Origin: G020353115 sp964389685
Lineage (GTDB): Bacteria > Bacteroidota > Bacteroidia > Bacteroidales > VadinHA17
Assembly: GCA_964389685.1 (NCBI GenBank)
Contig: CAYMFM010000091.1
Span: 1 to 14,556, forward strand
DNA length: 14,556 bases
Direction: 5' to 3'
A model generated the notes under the pieces. It ran no database searches, was not told the DNA's origin, and was given only the letters and a program-made list of their open reading frames with translations. Positions 1 through 6,765 of the stretch are shown one piece after another (the stretch's first letter is position 1; each line of letters opens with the position of its first letter). Made by a program: the position numbers and the translations under genes.

Positions 1-478
1 ACAGAGCTCCATAATGTTGACACAGCTTGCTCAGTTCTCGGATTGGGTTGAGCACCCCGGTGGATGTCTCACAGTGCACAGCCGCAAGGACATTCAAGTC
101 CCCTTTTTGGATAGCTTTCTCTACCTGACCCACCTCAACCGGCTGACCGACGGTAAACTTCACCGTCTGAACGTTCGGCGTATAGGTGCGAGCGATCTCT
201 TCGAGGCGTTCGCCAAAAAAGCCATTCTGAGGGATCAACACCTTCCCATCAGGGAAGAGGAGTGAACCAAGAGCCATATCGAGGCCAGCACTCCCCGATC
301 CTGGGAACAGAAAAAGATCTCCATTAGTTCGGATAATCTTACGTAAGAGATCCTGGGTTTCTTTGTAAAATGTTGTCCACTCCTCACCATAATGGGCTAC
401 CAACGGCTCGGCCATGGCGGACAACACTTCTGGAGCGATCTCGATCGGCCCTGGAATCATCAAGCGAAGTCTCCCCAT
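1..478 (-). CDS. Class V aminotransferase (serine-pyruvate / alanine-glyoxylate type), C-terminus off window
   Basis: The first 159 residues are present and the gene runs off the left edge. It begins MGRLRLMIPGPIEIAPEVL, the usual opening of PLP-dependent alanine-glyoxylate / serine-pyruvate aminotransferases. It then shows a glycine-rich cofactor loop (FPGSGSAG, about residues 58-65) and the family signature HCETSTGVLNP (about 135-145). The PLP-binding lysine should lie beyond the edge and cannot be checked. Known family members move an amino group from alanine, serine or a purine-derived ureido compound to glyoxylate or pyruvate. The ATG at 478 is preceded by AAAGGAG with a 5-base spacer (484-490). 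The gene lies 58 bases after the aldolase stop with no terminator between, so co-transcription is likely. I infer that it could remove glyoxylate made by that aldolase. The family call is firm; the exact substrate is not. Confidence 0.9.
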   Translation of the reverse strand, partial: MGRLRLMIPGPIEIAPEVLSAMAEPLVAHYGEEWTTFYKETQDLLRKIIRTNGDLFLFPGSGSAGLDMALGSLLFPDGKVLIPQNGFFGERLEEIARTYTPNVQTVKFTVGQPVEVGQVEKAIQKGDLNVLAAVHCETSTGVLNPIRELSKLCQHYGAL

Positions 479-536
479 CAAATCTCCTTTATCACCCGTA
501 TTATCGAGCCATCCAGATACCATCAGGAAAAGTGTA

Positions 537-1187
537 TCAAGACCCTCTCGCTCTTGCTTTTTGCACAGTTTCTACAAGCTGCCGGGCGCGCTCAGTGAGA
601 ACATCATAGCGTTCTTCAGCCACTGCTTTTTTATCCACCAGCCAGCCTCCAGCACACACCATTGCAGCACCGGCACGGATAAACTCACCGGCGTTGTCGG
701 CGGTAACACCACCTGTCGGCACGAGCGGAATCTGCGGCAGTGGACCATGCACCGCCTTGAGATATTCAGGACCGAGAACGTTTGCTGGGAAAACCTTCAC
801 CATGTCCGCCCCTGCTTCCCAGGCAGTGAGAATCTCGGTTGGGGTCATTGCACCAGCAATGACAACCACCCCGTACCGGTGAGCCATCTCGATTACATCG
901 AGTTCAACTGTTGGGGTAACGAGGAATTCCGCCCCGGCAAGGATCGCCTGACGAGCAGTAGCCGCATCGAGAACAGTCCCCGCCCCCATGAGAACCCCGT
1001 CTAGCCTCCCCGTTGCTTCCTCAATCGCTCGCAGCGCTCCGGGGGTGGTCATCGTGATCTCGACACAGTCGAGCCCGCCTTCCTGCAGGGCCTGCGCGAT
1101 GTGAACGAGGTCTTCCGCCTGGTTGACCCGGATGATGCCTAATGTTCCAGCTTCTTCTAACTGGTTAATCGTTAGTAATTTACTGAT
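537..1187 (-). CDS. KDPG/KHG-type class I aldolase, apparent ATC start
   Basis: This 216-residue TIM-barrel aldolase of the Eda family cleaves 2-keto-4-hydroxy acids to pyruvate and an aldehyde. Visible motifs are the catalytic glutamate in VEITMTT (E43), GAGTVL (68-73), the Schiff-base lysine in VKVFPA (K131), HGPLP (147-151) and PTGGV (157-161). E. coli Eda has GGSWL (S184) and LRT (R49); here these are GGWL and MTT, so the phosphate-binding serine and the arginine are missing. That favours a non-phosphorylated substrate such as 4-hydroxy-2-oxoglutarate (inference). There is no ATG, GTG or TTG between the Shine-Dalgarno AGGAGGAA (1191-1198) and the barrel core. The best-placed codon is ATC (1185-1187) followed by AGT AAA, giving the typical SKLLTINQLEEAG start. 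An ATG at 1235 has no ribosome site and would overlap the upstream gene. The upstream gene ends 22 bases before. Confidence 0.85.
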   Translation of the reverse strand: MSKLLTINQLEEAGTLGIIRVNQAEDLVHIAQALQEGGLDCVEITMTTPGALRAIEEATGRLDGVLMGAGTVLDAATARQAILAGAEFLVTPTVELDVIEMAHRYGVVVIAGAMTPTEILTAWEAGADMVKVFPANVLGPEYLKAVHGPLPQIPLVPTGGVTADNAGEFIRAGAAMVCAGGWLVDKKAVAEERYDVLTERARQLVETVQKARARGS

Positions 1188-1198
1188 AGTTTCCTCCT
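1185..1198 (-). promoter_or_regulatory. Ribosome-binding site deciding the ATC start of the aldolase
   Basis: Read on the minus strand the site is AGGAGG, five bases (AAACT), then ATC AGT AAA. The Shine-Dalgarno core is complete and the spacing is ideal. The codon in the start position is ATC rather than ATG. Translation from it gives the expected family N-terminus. Confidence 0.65.
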
Positions 1199-1209
1199 GG
1201 TCAGGACTG

Positions 1210-2457
1210 TTAGTATTTGCTTTCCATGGAAGCATATACGTCCATGAATTCCGATTTGTCTGCTGCAATGTTGACCATAGAAGGCATGGATCCTTCGACT
1301 GACTCAATATCCTTTAACCCATGCCCCGTAAGAACGCAAACAACGCGCTCGCCCTTTTGGATTACGCCGTGTTTGAGAGCTTCGGCTAATGCGGCAACGC
1401 CTACAGCAGCGGCTGGTTCCACGAGGATCGTCTCATTCACTGCTAAGGATCGGCACGCTGACAAGATTGCCTCGTCCTCTACTGCAATCAGAGTTCCTCC
1501 ACTTGCTCGAATCGCCGTAAGCGTTAGAGTTCCTGTTTCTCCTGGATCATCAAGCGTCAGAGCAGTAGCAATAGTATTAGGTGGTTCTGACAATCTGGGA
1601 ACATTCTCAAGGCCAGCATTAAACGCTTTTACAATTGGGCAGCTTCCACTTGGTTGCACCCCGATAATCCGTGGGATTCGCACAATCATCCCTGCTCGAT
1701 GCAACTCATCAAAACCCTTCCATATACCTGAGATTAGTGTGCCGGAGCCTACTGGAACAACTACTGCATCTATATCAGGAAGTTCTTCTGAGAGTTCATA
1801 GGCCAAGGTTTTGTAGCCATCCAGGATGAATGGATTCCTTACAGCAACGGTATTCATGAGGGGCCAGCCCTTTTCCTTTGCTAGACTTTCGGTCAAGGTC
1901 AACACGTCTGTCTCACGCTCTGCTTGTACAGCAAAAACTGTGGCTCCATAAGCTTGAGTCATGAATGCCTTTGACCGCGTCCCCCCCTGATACATAAGTA
2001 TCACAGCATGCACGCCAGCCAAGGCTGAGTATAGAGCAACAGAGCTTGCGGCGTTCCCGCTGGACATCATGATTACAGTTTTAGCGGAAGGATCGAGAGC
2101 ACTGGTCATCATCGCTACGCCACGGTCCTTAAATGAACCTGAAGGGTTAGCACCTTCGTCTTTGAGCCAAAGGTTGATCCCCCATTTGTCCCCAACTGTG
2201 CGGCTGGCATAGAGTGGGGTTTCACCCTCTCTGCGGCTTATCCTCCGAGGTAGAGGCGGCAAGAAGTCTGCAAAACGCCATATCCCCGCTGCACCCTGAC
2301 GCGGCGGCCACGTAGGTGGGGTCGATAGATCGTATTCCGCGAGCAACAACCCGTCGTCATCAGGACATTCACGTCTTGTCATTGGAAAGAGGCGTTTACA
2401 TCTCTGACAGCGCAACCCAATAAATCGACTCACTACCTTCTGTTCATCGTGCGTCAT
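1210..2457 (-). CDS. Threonine-synthase-like PLP enzyme
   Basis: This 415-residue fold-type II PLP enzyme has the threonine synthase layout. An N-terminal zinc-ribbon-like segment (C17, C20, C31) is followed by the PLP lysine in NPSGSFKDRG (K110), the cofactor phosphate loop SSGNAAS (132-138), a VPVGSGTLISG glycine loop and a C-terminal LTGHGLKD. The ribbon has lost its fourth cysteine: the usual CPxCGG reads CPDDDG. Known homologues catalyse beta- or gamma-replacement or elimination on serine, threonine, phosphohomoserine or diaminopropionate. In this cluster an elimination reaction making an enamine, which RidA would hydrolyse, is more plausible than threonine synthesis (inference). The ATG at 2457 lies three bases after the creatininase-family stop, with AGGAGGA inside the end of that gene, so the two are translationally coupled. 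Its end lies just upstream of the aldolase. Confidence 0.88.
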   Translation of the reverse strand: MTHDEQKVVSRFIGLRCQRCKRLFPMTRRECPDDDGLLLAEYDLSTPPTWPPRQGAAGIWRFADFLPPLPRRISRREGETPLYASRTVGDKWGINLWLKDEGANPSGSFKDRGVAMMTSALDPSAKTVIMMSSGNAASSVALYSALAGVHAVILMYQGGTRSKAFMTQAYGATVFAVQAERETDVLTLTESLAKEKGWPLMNTVAVRNPFILDGYKTLAYELSEELPDIDAVVVPVGSGTLISGIWKGFDELHRAGMIVRIPRIIGVQPSGSCPIVKAFNAGLENVPRLSEPPNTIATALTLDDPGETGTLTLTAIRASGGTLIAVEDEAILSACRSLAVNETILVEPAAAVGVAALAEALKHGVIQKGERVVCVLTGHGLKDIESVEGSMPSMVNIAADKSEFMDVYASMESKY

Positions 2458-2460
2458 TAT

Positions 2461-3333
2461 TCATCCTCCTGATGTGCACTCTGTTTCTGGAATGGTTTTC
2501 CGAAATTTGTCGTGCCTCCAACTACTCATCGACACGATCAGCTTGCTAATCTGTTTAACGGCCGCTGCAAGAATGCGATGGCCGAAGACTACGGTGGCAG
2601 TAGATGGATCGCTGAGGACACCGGATGGACTGTAATCACGTAGTGAAAAACCTAGTTGTACTTTAGATTCACCGAACCAATCCTCGGAACACCACCATCC
2701 TTGCGGTGACTGCGACCAGGTACCCGTAGGTAACGGTGTTCTCACCAAGTGTGGGTAAAGGGCAAGCATCAGTGACGTTTCCACCTCGCCAGCGTGACCG
2801 ATTCCGCCAGAATGAGACTGGCGACTCTCTCTAATTGTGTGAGCAATCAGATGCCAATAGGTACTGGCAACGATACACACTTCGCGTTCTGTGCCCTGTC
2901 TTATACGGTCGATCGCCAGGCGTAAGGGCGCTGTGTTACCCCCACGCCCCTTGACAAAGAGCAATCGCTGAAACCCATGATTAATAATCGAATTGCCTAT
3001 ATCGACAAGCTGCGGAACAAACAGGCCGTCGTGTAGCGACACGGTACCAGAGTACATCATGTGGTGCTGGGACGAGCCGTACGTTAGAGTAGGAAGAAGC
3101 AAAACGGGAACAGAGTCACTCACCCGTTTCACGGCACGAGTTGCGATTTCACTCGCGATTATTGCATCCGTTCCTACGGGTAAGTGTGGACCATGCTGCT
3201 CGGTCGACCCTGTCGAAATAACGACCACTGCATCTTGCTCTGCTAATGATGCAATCTGATCACGGGAACATAAATCCCAGCGTAACGGAGCCCCGTGGGT
3301 TCCGTTGTTTTGCAAAACTGGATTTGCGTTCAT
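2461..3333 (-). CDS. Creatininase-family amidohydrolase with altered metal motif
   Basis: This 290-residue protein belongs to the creatininase / formamide hydrolase family, which are metal-dependent amidases acting on cyclic or linear amides. It shows STGSTEQHGPHLPVGTD (E45, H47 and D56 are predicted metal ligands), TYGSSQHHMMYSGTVSL, and GIGHAGEVETSLM (H180, E183). The normally strict NGHGGN motif reads KGRGGN (128-133), so the histidine that usually binds metal is an arginine. Activity is therefore uncertain. The ATG at 3333 overlaps the stop of the upstream M20 gene as TGATG, a typical coupled start. An in-frame extension to 3396 is possible but would lie inside the M20 gene and lacks a ribosome site. 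The C-terminal 40 residues are not recognisable. The neighbours suggest a role in amide hydrolysis of an N-substituted amino acid (inference). Confidence 0.87.
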   Translation of the reverse strand: MNANPVLQNNGTHGAPLRWDLCSRDQIASLAEQDAVVVISTGSTEQHGPHLPVGTDAIIASEIATRAVKRVSDSVPVLLLPTLTYGSSQHHMMYSGTVSLHDGLFVPQLVDIGNSIINHGFQRLLFVKGRGGNTAPLRLAIDRIRQGTEREVCIVASTYWHLIAHTIRESRQSHSGGIGHAGEVETSLMLALYPHLVRTPLPTGTWSQSPQGWWCSEDWFGESKVQLGFSLRDYSPSGVLSDPSTATVVFGHRILAAAVKQISKLIVSMSSWRHDKFRKTIPETECTSGG

Positions 3334-4517
3334 CACAATTGAGCTTCCCCACAAAGCCTCTGGATAGTTGACAGATAGACCTTTAACGACATCCACAGCT
3401 GATCCAGATCAATGTATTCATCAGCTGAATGAGCTTGTGCAATATCACCAGGGCCACAGATTATGCTGGGAATTCCGTAAGCTGCTAACCATGGTGCATC
3501 CGTGCCAAACGGGACACCGCATGGATCACTTGGAAGCCCCAAGTTGGCGAGCACGAACTGCATTGTTCTTACTAGAGGATGCGAAATTGGCGTCTCCATC
3601 GGGCAGTTGTGGCGAGTCTCATCCATACGTATAAGTTCTACATGGACACCGGGCACTGACCGCGCCGCCTGTTGTACAATTTGCGATACATCATCGACAA
3701 TAGACTCAATTTCCTCGCCAGGGAGCCAACGCCGATCTATTCGAACGGTACATGAGTCAGGCACCACGTTGGGCATTGTCCCGCCATGGATCGCGCCAAT
3801 GTTAAGGGTGGCTCCACCAAGTAAGGGATGTCGTATAGAAGTATTAATGCGAGAGGCGAGCTCATTCAAAGCAATGACAGCATGCGAAGCAGCAACGATC
3901 GCGTTTGCTCCCTGCTCCGGACAGCTTGCATGCCCAGCCTTCCCCGAAAATTGCAGCTCCATCCACTCAACACCTTTATGAGCAGCGACTAGGCGCAGCT
4001 GGGTTGGCTCACCGATTACCGCCATTTCCGGACGACGTCCAGTGTCGAGGAATGCCTTCGTCCCGATACCGCCAATCTCTTCTCCTGCAACAGCAGAAAG
4101 CATTACTCCGTGCTTCAAAGAGATCCCAGCACGATTAATAGCAACAAGTGCAAGAGACATTGCCGCTACTGCTCCTTTCATGTCCACGGCTCCACGACCG
4201 GAAAGCCGCTGTTCGTCGAGCCGTACTGCTTGTGGAAGATCGGTTGGTGGGACCGTATCGATGTGCCCATTGAGCAAGAGCCGCATACGCCCGCTGCTAG
4301 CTGAGTGCTCAACAACAAGATTTAAGTGTGTAGGAGGACGCACGGCTTCAACATGGCAAATTAACCCTTCCTTAGCAAGGAACGATTGTAAGTATGCAAC
4401 GACGGCTTGCGTACCAAGCTTAGGATCACTCGGAATTGCCACTAACGACCGAGCAAGCTCGTAGAGTTCATTCTTGGAGATGGTCGCTAGTGCAGTCTCT
4501 TCAGGTAAATCACTCAT
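3333..4517 (-). CDS. M20 metallopeptidase / N-acyl-amino-acid deacylase (ArgE/DapE type)
   Basis: This 394-residue di-zinc hydrolase has the complete M20 residue set: NGHIDTVP (H85, D87), GRGAVDMKG (D112), the catalytic pair in AGEEIGGIG (E146, E147), IGEPT (E170), the dimerisation-domain motif SGKAGHASCPEQGANAI (191-207) and GDIAQAHSADEYI (H363). Known relatives remove acetyl, succinyl or carbamoyl groups from amino acids, or cleave dipeptides. The pairing with an N-acylamino-acid-racemase-like gene nearby recalls the described D-to-L amino-acid conversion by NSAR plus an L-desuccinylase (established for Geobacillus; transfer here is inference). The ATG at 4517 has no Shine-Dalgarno of its own. 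A good one (AAAGGAG, 4548-4554) sits before an out-of-frame ATG at 4542 that opens a ten-codon reading frame overlapping this start. Initiation may therefore be by coupling, or the original N-terminus may be frameshifted. Confidence 0.9.
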   Translation of the reverse strand: MSDLPEETALATISKNELYELARSLVAIPSDPKLGTQAVVAYLQSFLAKEGLICHVEAVRPPTHLNLVVEHSASSGRMRLLLNGHIDTVPPTDLPQAVRLDEQRLSGRGAVDMKGAVAAMSLALVAINRAGISLKHGVMLSAVAGEEIGGIGTKAFLDTGRRPEMAVIGEPTQLRLVAAHKGVEWMELQFSGKAGHASCPEQGANAIVAASHAVIALNELASRINTSIRHPLLGGATLNIGAIHGGTMPNVVPDSCTVRIDRRWLPGEEIESIVDDVSQIVQQAARSVPGVHVELIRMDETRHNCPMETPISHPLVRTMQFVLANLGLPSDPCGVPFGTDAPWLAAYGIPSIICGPGDIAQAHSADEYIDLDQLWMSLKVYLSTIQRLCGEAQL

Positions 4518-4542
4518 CGAACCACTGCTTCAATGTTTTCAT
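4510..4542 (-). other. Ten-codon reading frame overlapping the M20 start
   Basis: An ATG at 4542, five bases after AAAGGAG, encodes MKTLKQWFDE and stops at TGA (4510-4512), overlapping the M20 start by eight bases. Its ATG also overlaps the final stop of the decayed RidA gene (TAATG). It may be a coupling leader peptide, or the fossil N-terminus of the M20 protein after a one-base shift. The choice cannot be made from one sequence. Confidence 0.4.
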
Positions 4543-4852
4543 TATTGCTCCTTTGAATTCACTATTACTCTGACTATCAACCCAATCTCGCGAGGAGTTT
4601 ATCAGCTAGATTTGATGTACCCCAAGCCATGTGAGAATAGCACCCCCTATTCCCTAACACCTAAATTAAAGGTACAGACGCTCCGTTTATCTTGGGCCAG
4701 TGTGAATTGCGTTTTCCATTACAGATTGGTCCTTGACCGGAAACAGTTACAGAACTACCAGTGTACTTTATTGGGACGTACTCCGATACAGCTTTTGGCA
4801 TAGCAGGGAGCTCCATCTTTAATTGCTCTGTCACTTCAATGTAATTGCGCAT
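4542..4852 (-). pseudogene. Decayed RidA-family paralogue with internal deletion
   Basis: This is a remnant of a second long-form RidA (enamine/imine deaminase) gene, homologous to the intact copy at 12916-13410. ATG 4852, with AAGGAG nine bases upstream, opens a frame containing MELPAMPKAVSEYVP and VSGQGPICNGK, matching the intact protein's N-terminal third. The frame then jumps directly to PKINGAS, so about 56 residues (around 168 bases near 4696-4713) are deleted. After INGAS an in-frame TAG (4661-4663) stands where the intact copy has Arg. The alignment continues without gaps through GNRG and GTSNL, with Arg-to-Cys, His-to-Tyr and Arg-to-His type changes. A one-base shift near 4595-4601 then moves the tail (PREIGLIV, matching PVELEMIV) into another frame, ending at TAA 4542-4544. 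Three kinds of lesion make a functional product very unlikely. Confidence 0.88.
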
Positions 4853-4972
4853 AACTATGGTCTCCTTATTAAGTAAATAATTTCAATAATCACACTTCTT
4901 TGCACATCACTAACGTCCTAACACATTGCCTTTCCAAATCCCTAATAGGTGTATAGGACCATACTAGATGTA

Positions 4973-6082
4973 TTAACTTATTATATGCATATCAATTAAA
5001 TATGTCTTCATCTTCTTTTCATCTAAGCGAACTCCTAAGCCTGGAACCTGCGGTACATCGAAAGTTCCATCAGCTGACATAGAGACGGGAGGGTCCACTA
5101 TATCATCGATCATATAGTGTCCTGATTCCTGGATATCACTAGGATAGTTTATTCCGGGGAGAGATGCATAAATGATATCATATACTAGGCCAATTCCGGA
5201 TGATATCATGCTTCCTGCCCATACTCCAATATTATGTTTGACACACAGATCATGAATTTTCTTAGCCTCCGACATTCCTCCAACACGTGATAACTTAACA
5301 TTGATGATGCGGCAACTTTGTAGTTCAATCGCGTGGCCTGCAGCACGGACGTGCACAATACTCTCATCTAGACATATAGGTGTTAATAGCTCTTTCTGTA
5401 GGTTCGCATGATCAATTAAATCATCATGCGCTAACGGTTGCTCAATCTGAGTAAGATCTAAGGCGTCTAATCGTTTCAATTGATGACCAGCAGACGTCAA
5501 GTTATACGAGCAATTAGCATCAACCATGAGTGGAAATTTACCTACATGGCTTCTTACGACTTTGAGTATTTTGTAATCGTGACCTGGAGAGATTTTTAGT
5601 TTAAGCCGTTTAAATCCTTTTGCTAATTGCGTGTCGATTTCTTGTAAAGTCTCATGTGCAGTAGAGAATATACCTATAGCCGCCCCTGCGTCGACTGCCT
5701 TCTTTGTGCCTCCCAAGAGTTTATAGATGGGCTGTCCTTTTTGCTGACTAAGAAGATCCCAGTAAGCTTGCTCAACAGAACTTTTGGCCATGTGATTCCC
5801 AATTACTCTAGACATCGCGTTAACAAGGTCGTCTACTTCATCAATGTTTTTCCCTAGAAGACCTGGCAATAGAAACTCTATTAGAATAGGTTTACAAGTT
5901 GCGATGGCCTCACAACTATACTGTGGATTCACCCCTGCTGAACACTCTCCAATTCCGACTGCGCCTTCTGCAAATAACTTGATAATTAGAAACTGCTGTT
6001 CTGTTTCCACGCCTCGAGCGGTGACGAACGGCTTAACCATAGGAATAGAAATATGGTAAATCTCCGCACGCTCTAATCTCAT
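4973..6082 (-). CDS. Enolase-superfamily racemase, N-succinylamino-acid racemase / OSBS type
   Basis: This 369-residue protein has the capping-domain plus barrel layout of the mandelate racemase / muconate cycloisomerase group. Catalytic residues are all present: KLK (K161, K163), VDAN (D188), IEQP (E214), LDES (D239) and NVKLSRVGG (K263). This spacing is almost the same as the K163/D189/E214/D239/K263 set known for the Amycolatopsis NSAR/OSBS enzyme, and VWAGSMISSGIG (288-299) sits where that group has its GGM-ETGIG loop. Lysines on both sides of the active site fit 1,1-proton transfer, that is racemisation of an N-acyl or N-substituted amino acid. A betaine epimerase is an alternative given the MttB gene. 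I chose ATG 6082 because AGGGGG lies six bases upstream; the open frame extends to a TTG at 6115. Local G+C is near 40%, much lower than in the corrinoid remnant just upstream. Confidence 0.88.
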   Translation of the reverse strand: MRLERAEIYHISIPMVKPFVTARGVETEQQFLIIKLFAEGAVGIGECSAGVNPQYSCEAIATCKPILIEFLLPGLLGKNIDEVDDLVNAMSRVIGNHMAKSSVEQAYWDLLSQQKGQPIYKLLGGTKKAVDAGAAIGIFSTAHETLQEIDTQLAKGFKRLKLKISPGHDYKILKVVRSHVGKFPLMVDANCSYNLTSAGHQLKRLDALDLTQIEQPLAHDDLIDHANLQKELLTPICLDESIVHVRAAGHAIELQSCRIINVKLSRVGGMSEAKKIHDLCVKHNIGVWAGSMISSGIGLVYDIIYASLPGINYPSDIQESGHYMIDDIVDPPVSMSADGTFDVPQVPGLGVRLDEKKMKTYLIDMHIIS

Positions 6083-6095
6083 TCTTAACCCCCTA

Positions 6096-6733
6096 TCATT
6101 TATTTTTTCGCGCAAGCCTTATTGCTAACTTTGCGGCATTTGCTACATCTGGTGCATACCCATTAGCGCGATCTTGTCAGCGTATTCTTGGGTACCCGCC
6201 ACCCCTCCGATCATCACCTTTATCTGACCGCGAAGACCGGCCTGTTGAAGCGCATCGATAATCTGCGGCATGTGAATCATCGTTGTCGTTAATAGCGCAG
6301 ACATATCGATGATATTGGGCTTGTGTTCCTTCACTGCTTTCACGAACTTCTCTCCTTGTCACCGCCACACCGAGGTTTACGACCCCGAACCCTGCCCCTT
6401 CGAGCATCATCGCCACGAGGTCCTTGCCGATGTCGTGCAGGTCACCTTCGATGGTACCGATCACGACCTTGCCGCGTGCCCTCACCCCCGCCTTGGCCAA
6501 CAGCGGCTTCACAGTATTACTACTGCGCTTTTCATTGCCTGAGCCGAGATGAGCATCTCGGGGACGTAACAATCCCCTTTTCCGTACTCTTCGCTGGCGA
6601 TATCCATCGCTGGCGTAAGTGTTTCATCGAGAATCTGCTGTGCATTGAATCCCTGGGAAAGCGCCTCTCTTGTAAGTTTCCCCGTTTTCTCCCCGTCTCC
6701 GTATAATACAGCTTGCCTTATCGCCTCTTGCAT
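6096..6733 (-). pseudogene. Corrinoid (B12-binding) methyltransferase protein, MttC/MtgC-like, broken by three indels
   Basis: In its intact form this protein carries the methyl group as methyl-cobalamin for the neighbouring MttB enzyme. ATG 6733 has AAGGAG eight bases upstream. The helical cap (ALSQGFNAQQILDETLTPAM; YVPEMLISAQAMKSAVVIL) is in one frame. Two extra bases near 6510-6511 shift the reading to KPLLAKAGV and the cobalamin motif EGDLHDIGKDLVAMML. One extra base near 6353 shifts it again to FVKAVKEHKPNIIDMSALL, TTTM and GGVAGTQEYADKI. A missing base near 6169-6170 shifts it into ANGYAPDVANAAKL and the end RLARKNK, TGA at 6096-6098. Correcting the three lesions gives 211 residues, the normal family length. 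The stop lies 13 bases before the racemase start, and mttB ends 32 bases upstream. G+C is near 60%, while both neighbours are AT-rich. Sequencing error is possible, but the adjacent long genes are uninterrupted. Confidence 0.88.
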
Positions 6734-6765
6734 TTTAAGATTCTCCTTGGTTTGCGATATAAGTT

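Noticed and set aside
414..1004. Plus-strand open frame of 196 codons
   Set aside because: It lies antisense to the aldolase and aminotransferase genes, has no recognisable motif, and has no ribosome site; it is a by-product of the GC-rich aldolase gene.
4661..4663. TAG in the ridA remnant read as pyrrolysine or readthrough
   Set aside because: The same remnant also carries a large deletion and a frameshift, so a simple pseudogene explains the stop.
6096..6733. Programmed frameshifting in the corrinoid gene
   Set aside because: Three shifts of different sign occur without slippery heptamers or downstream stems that I can see; decay or sequence error is simpler.
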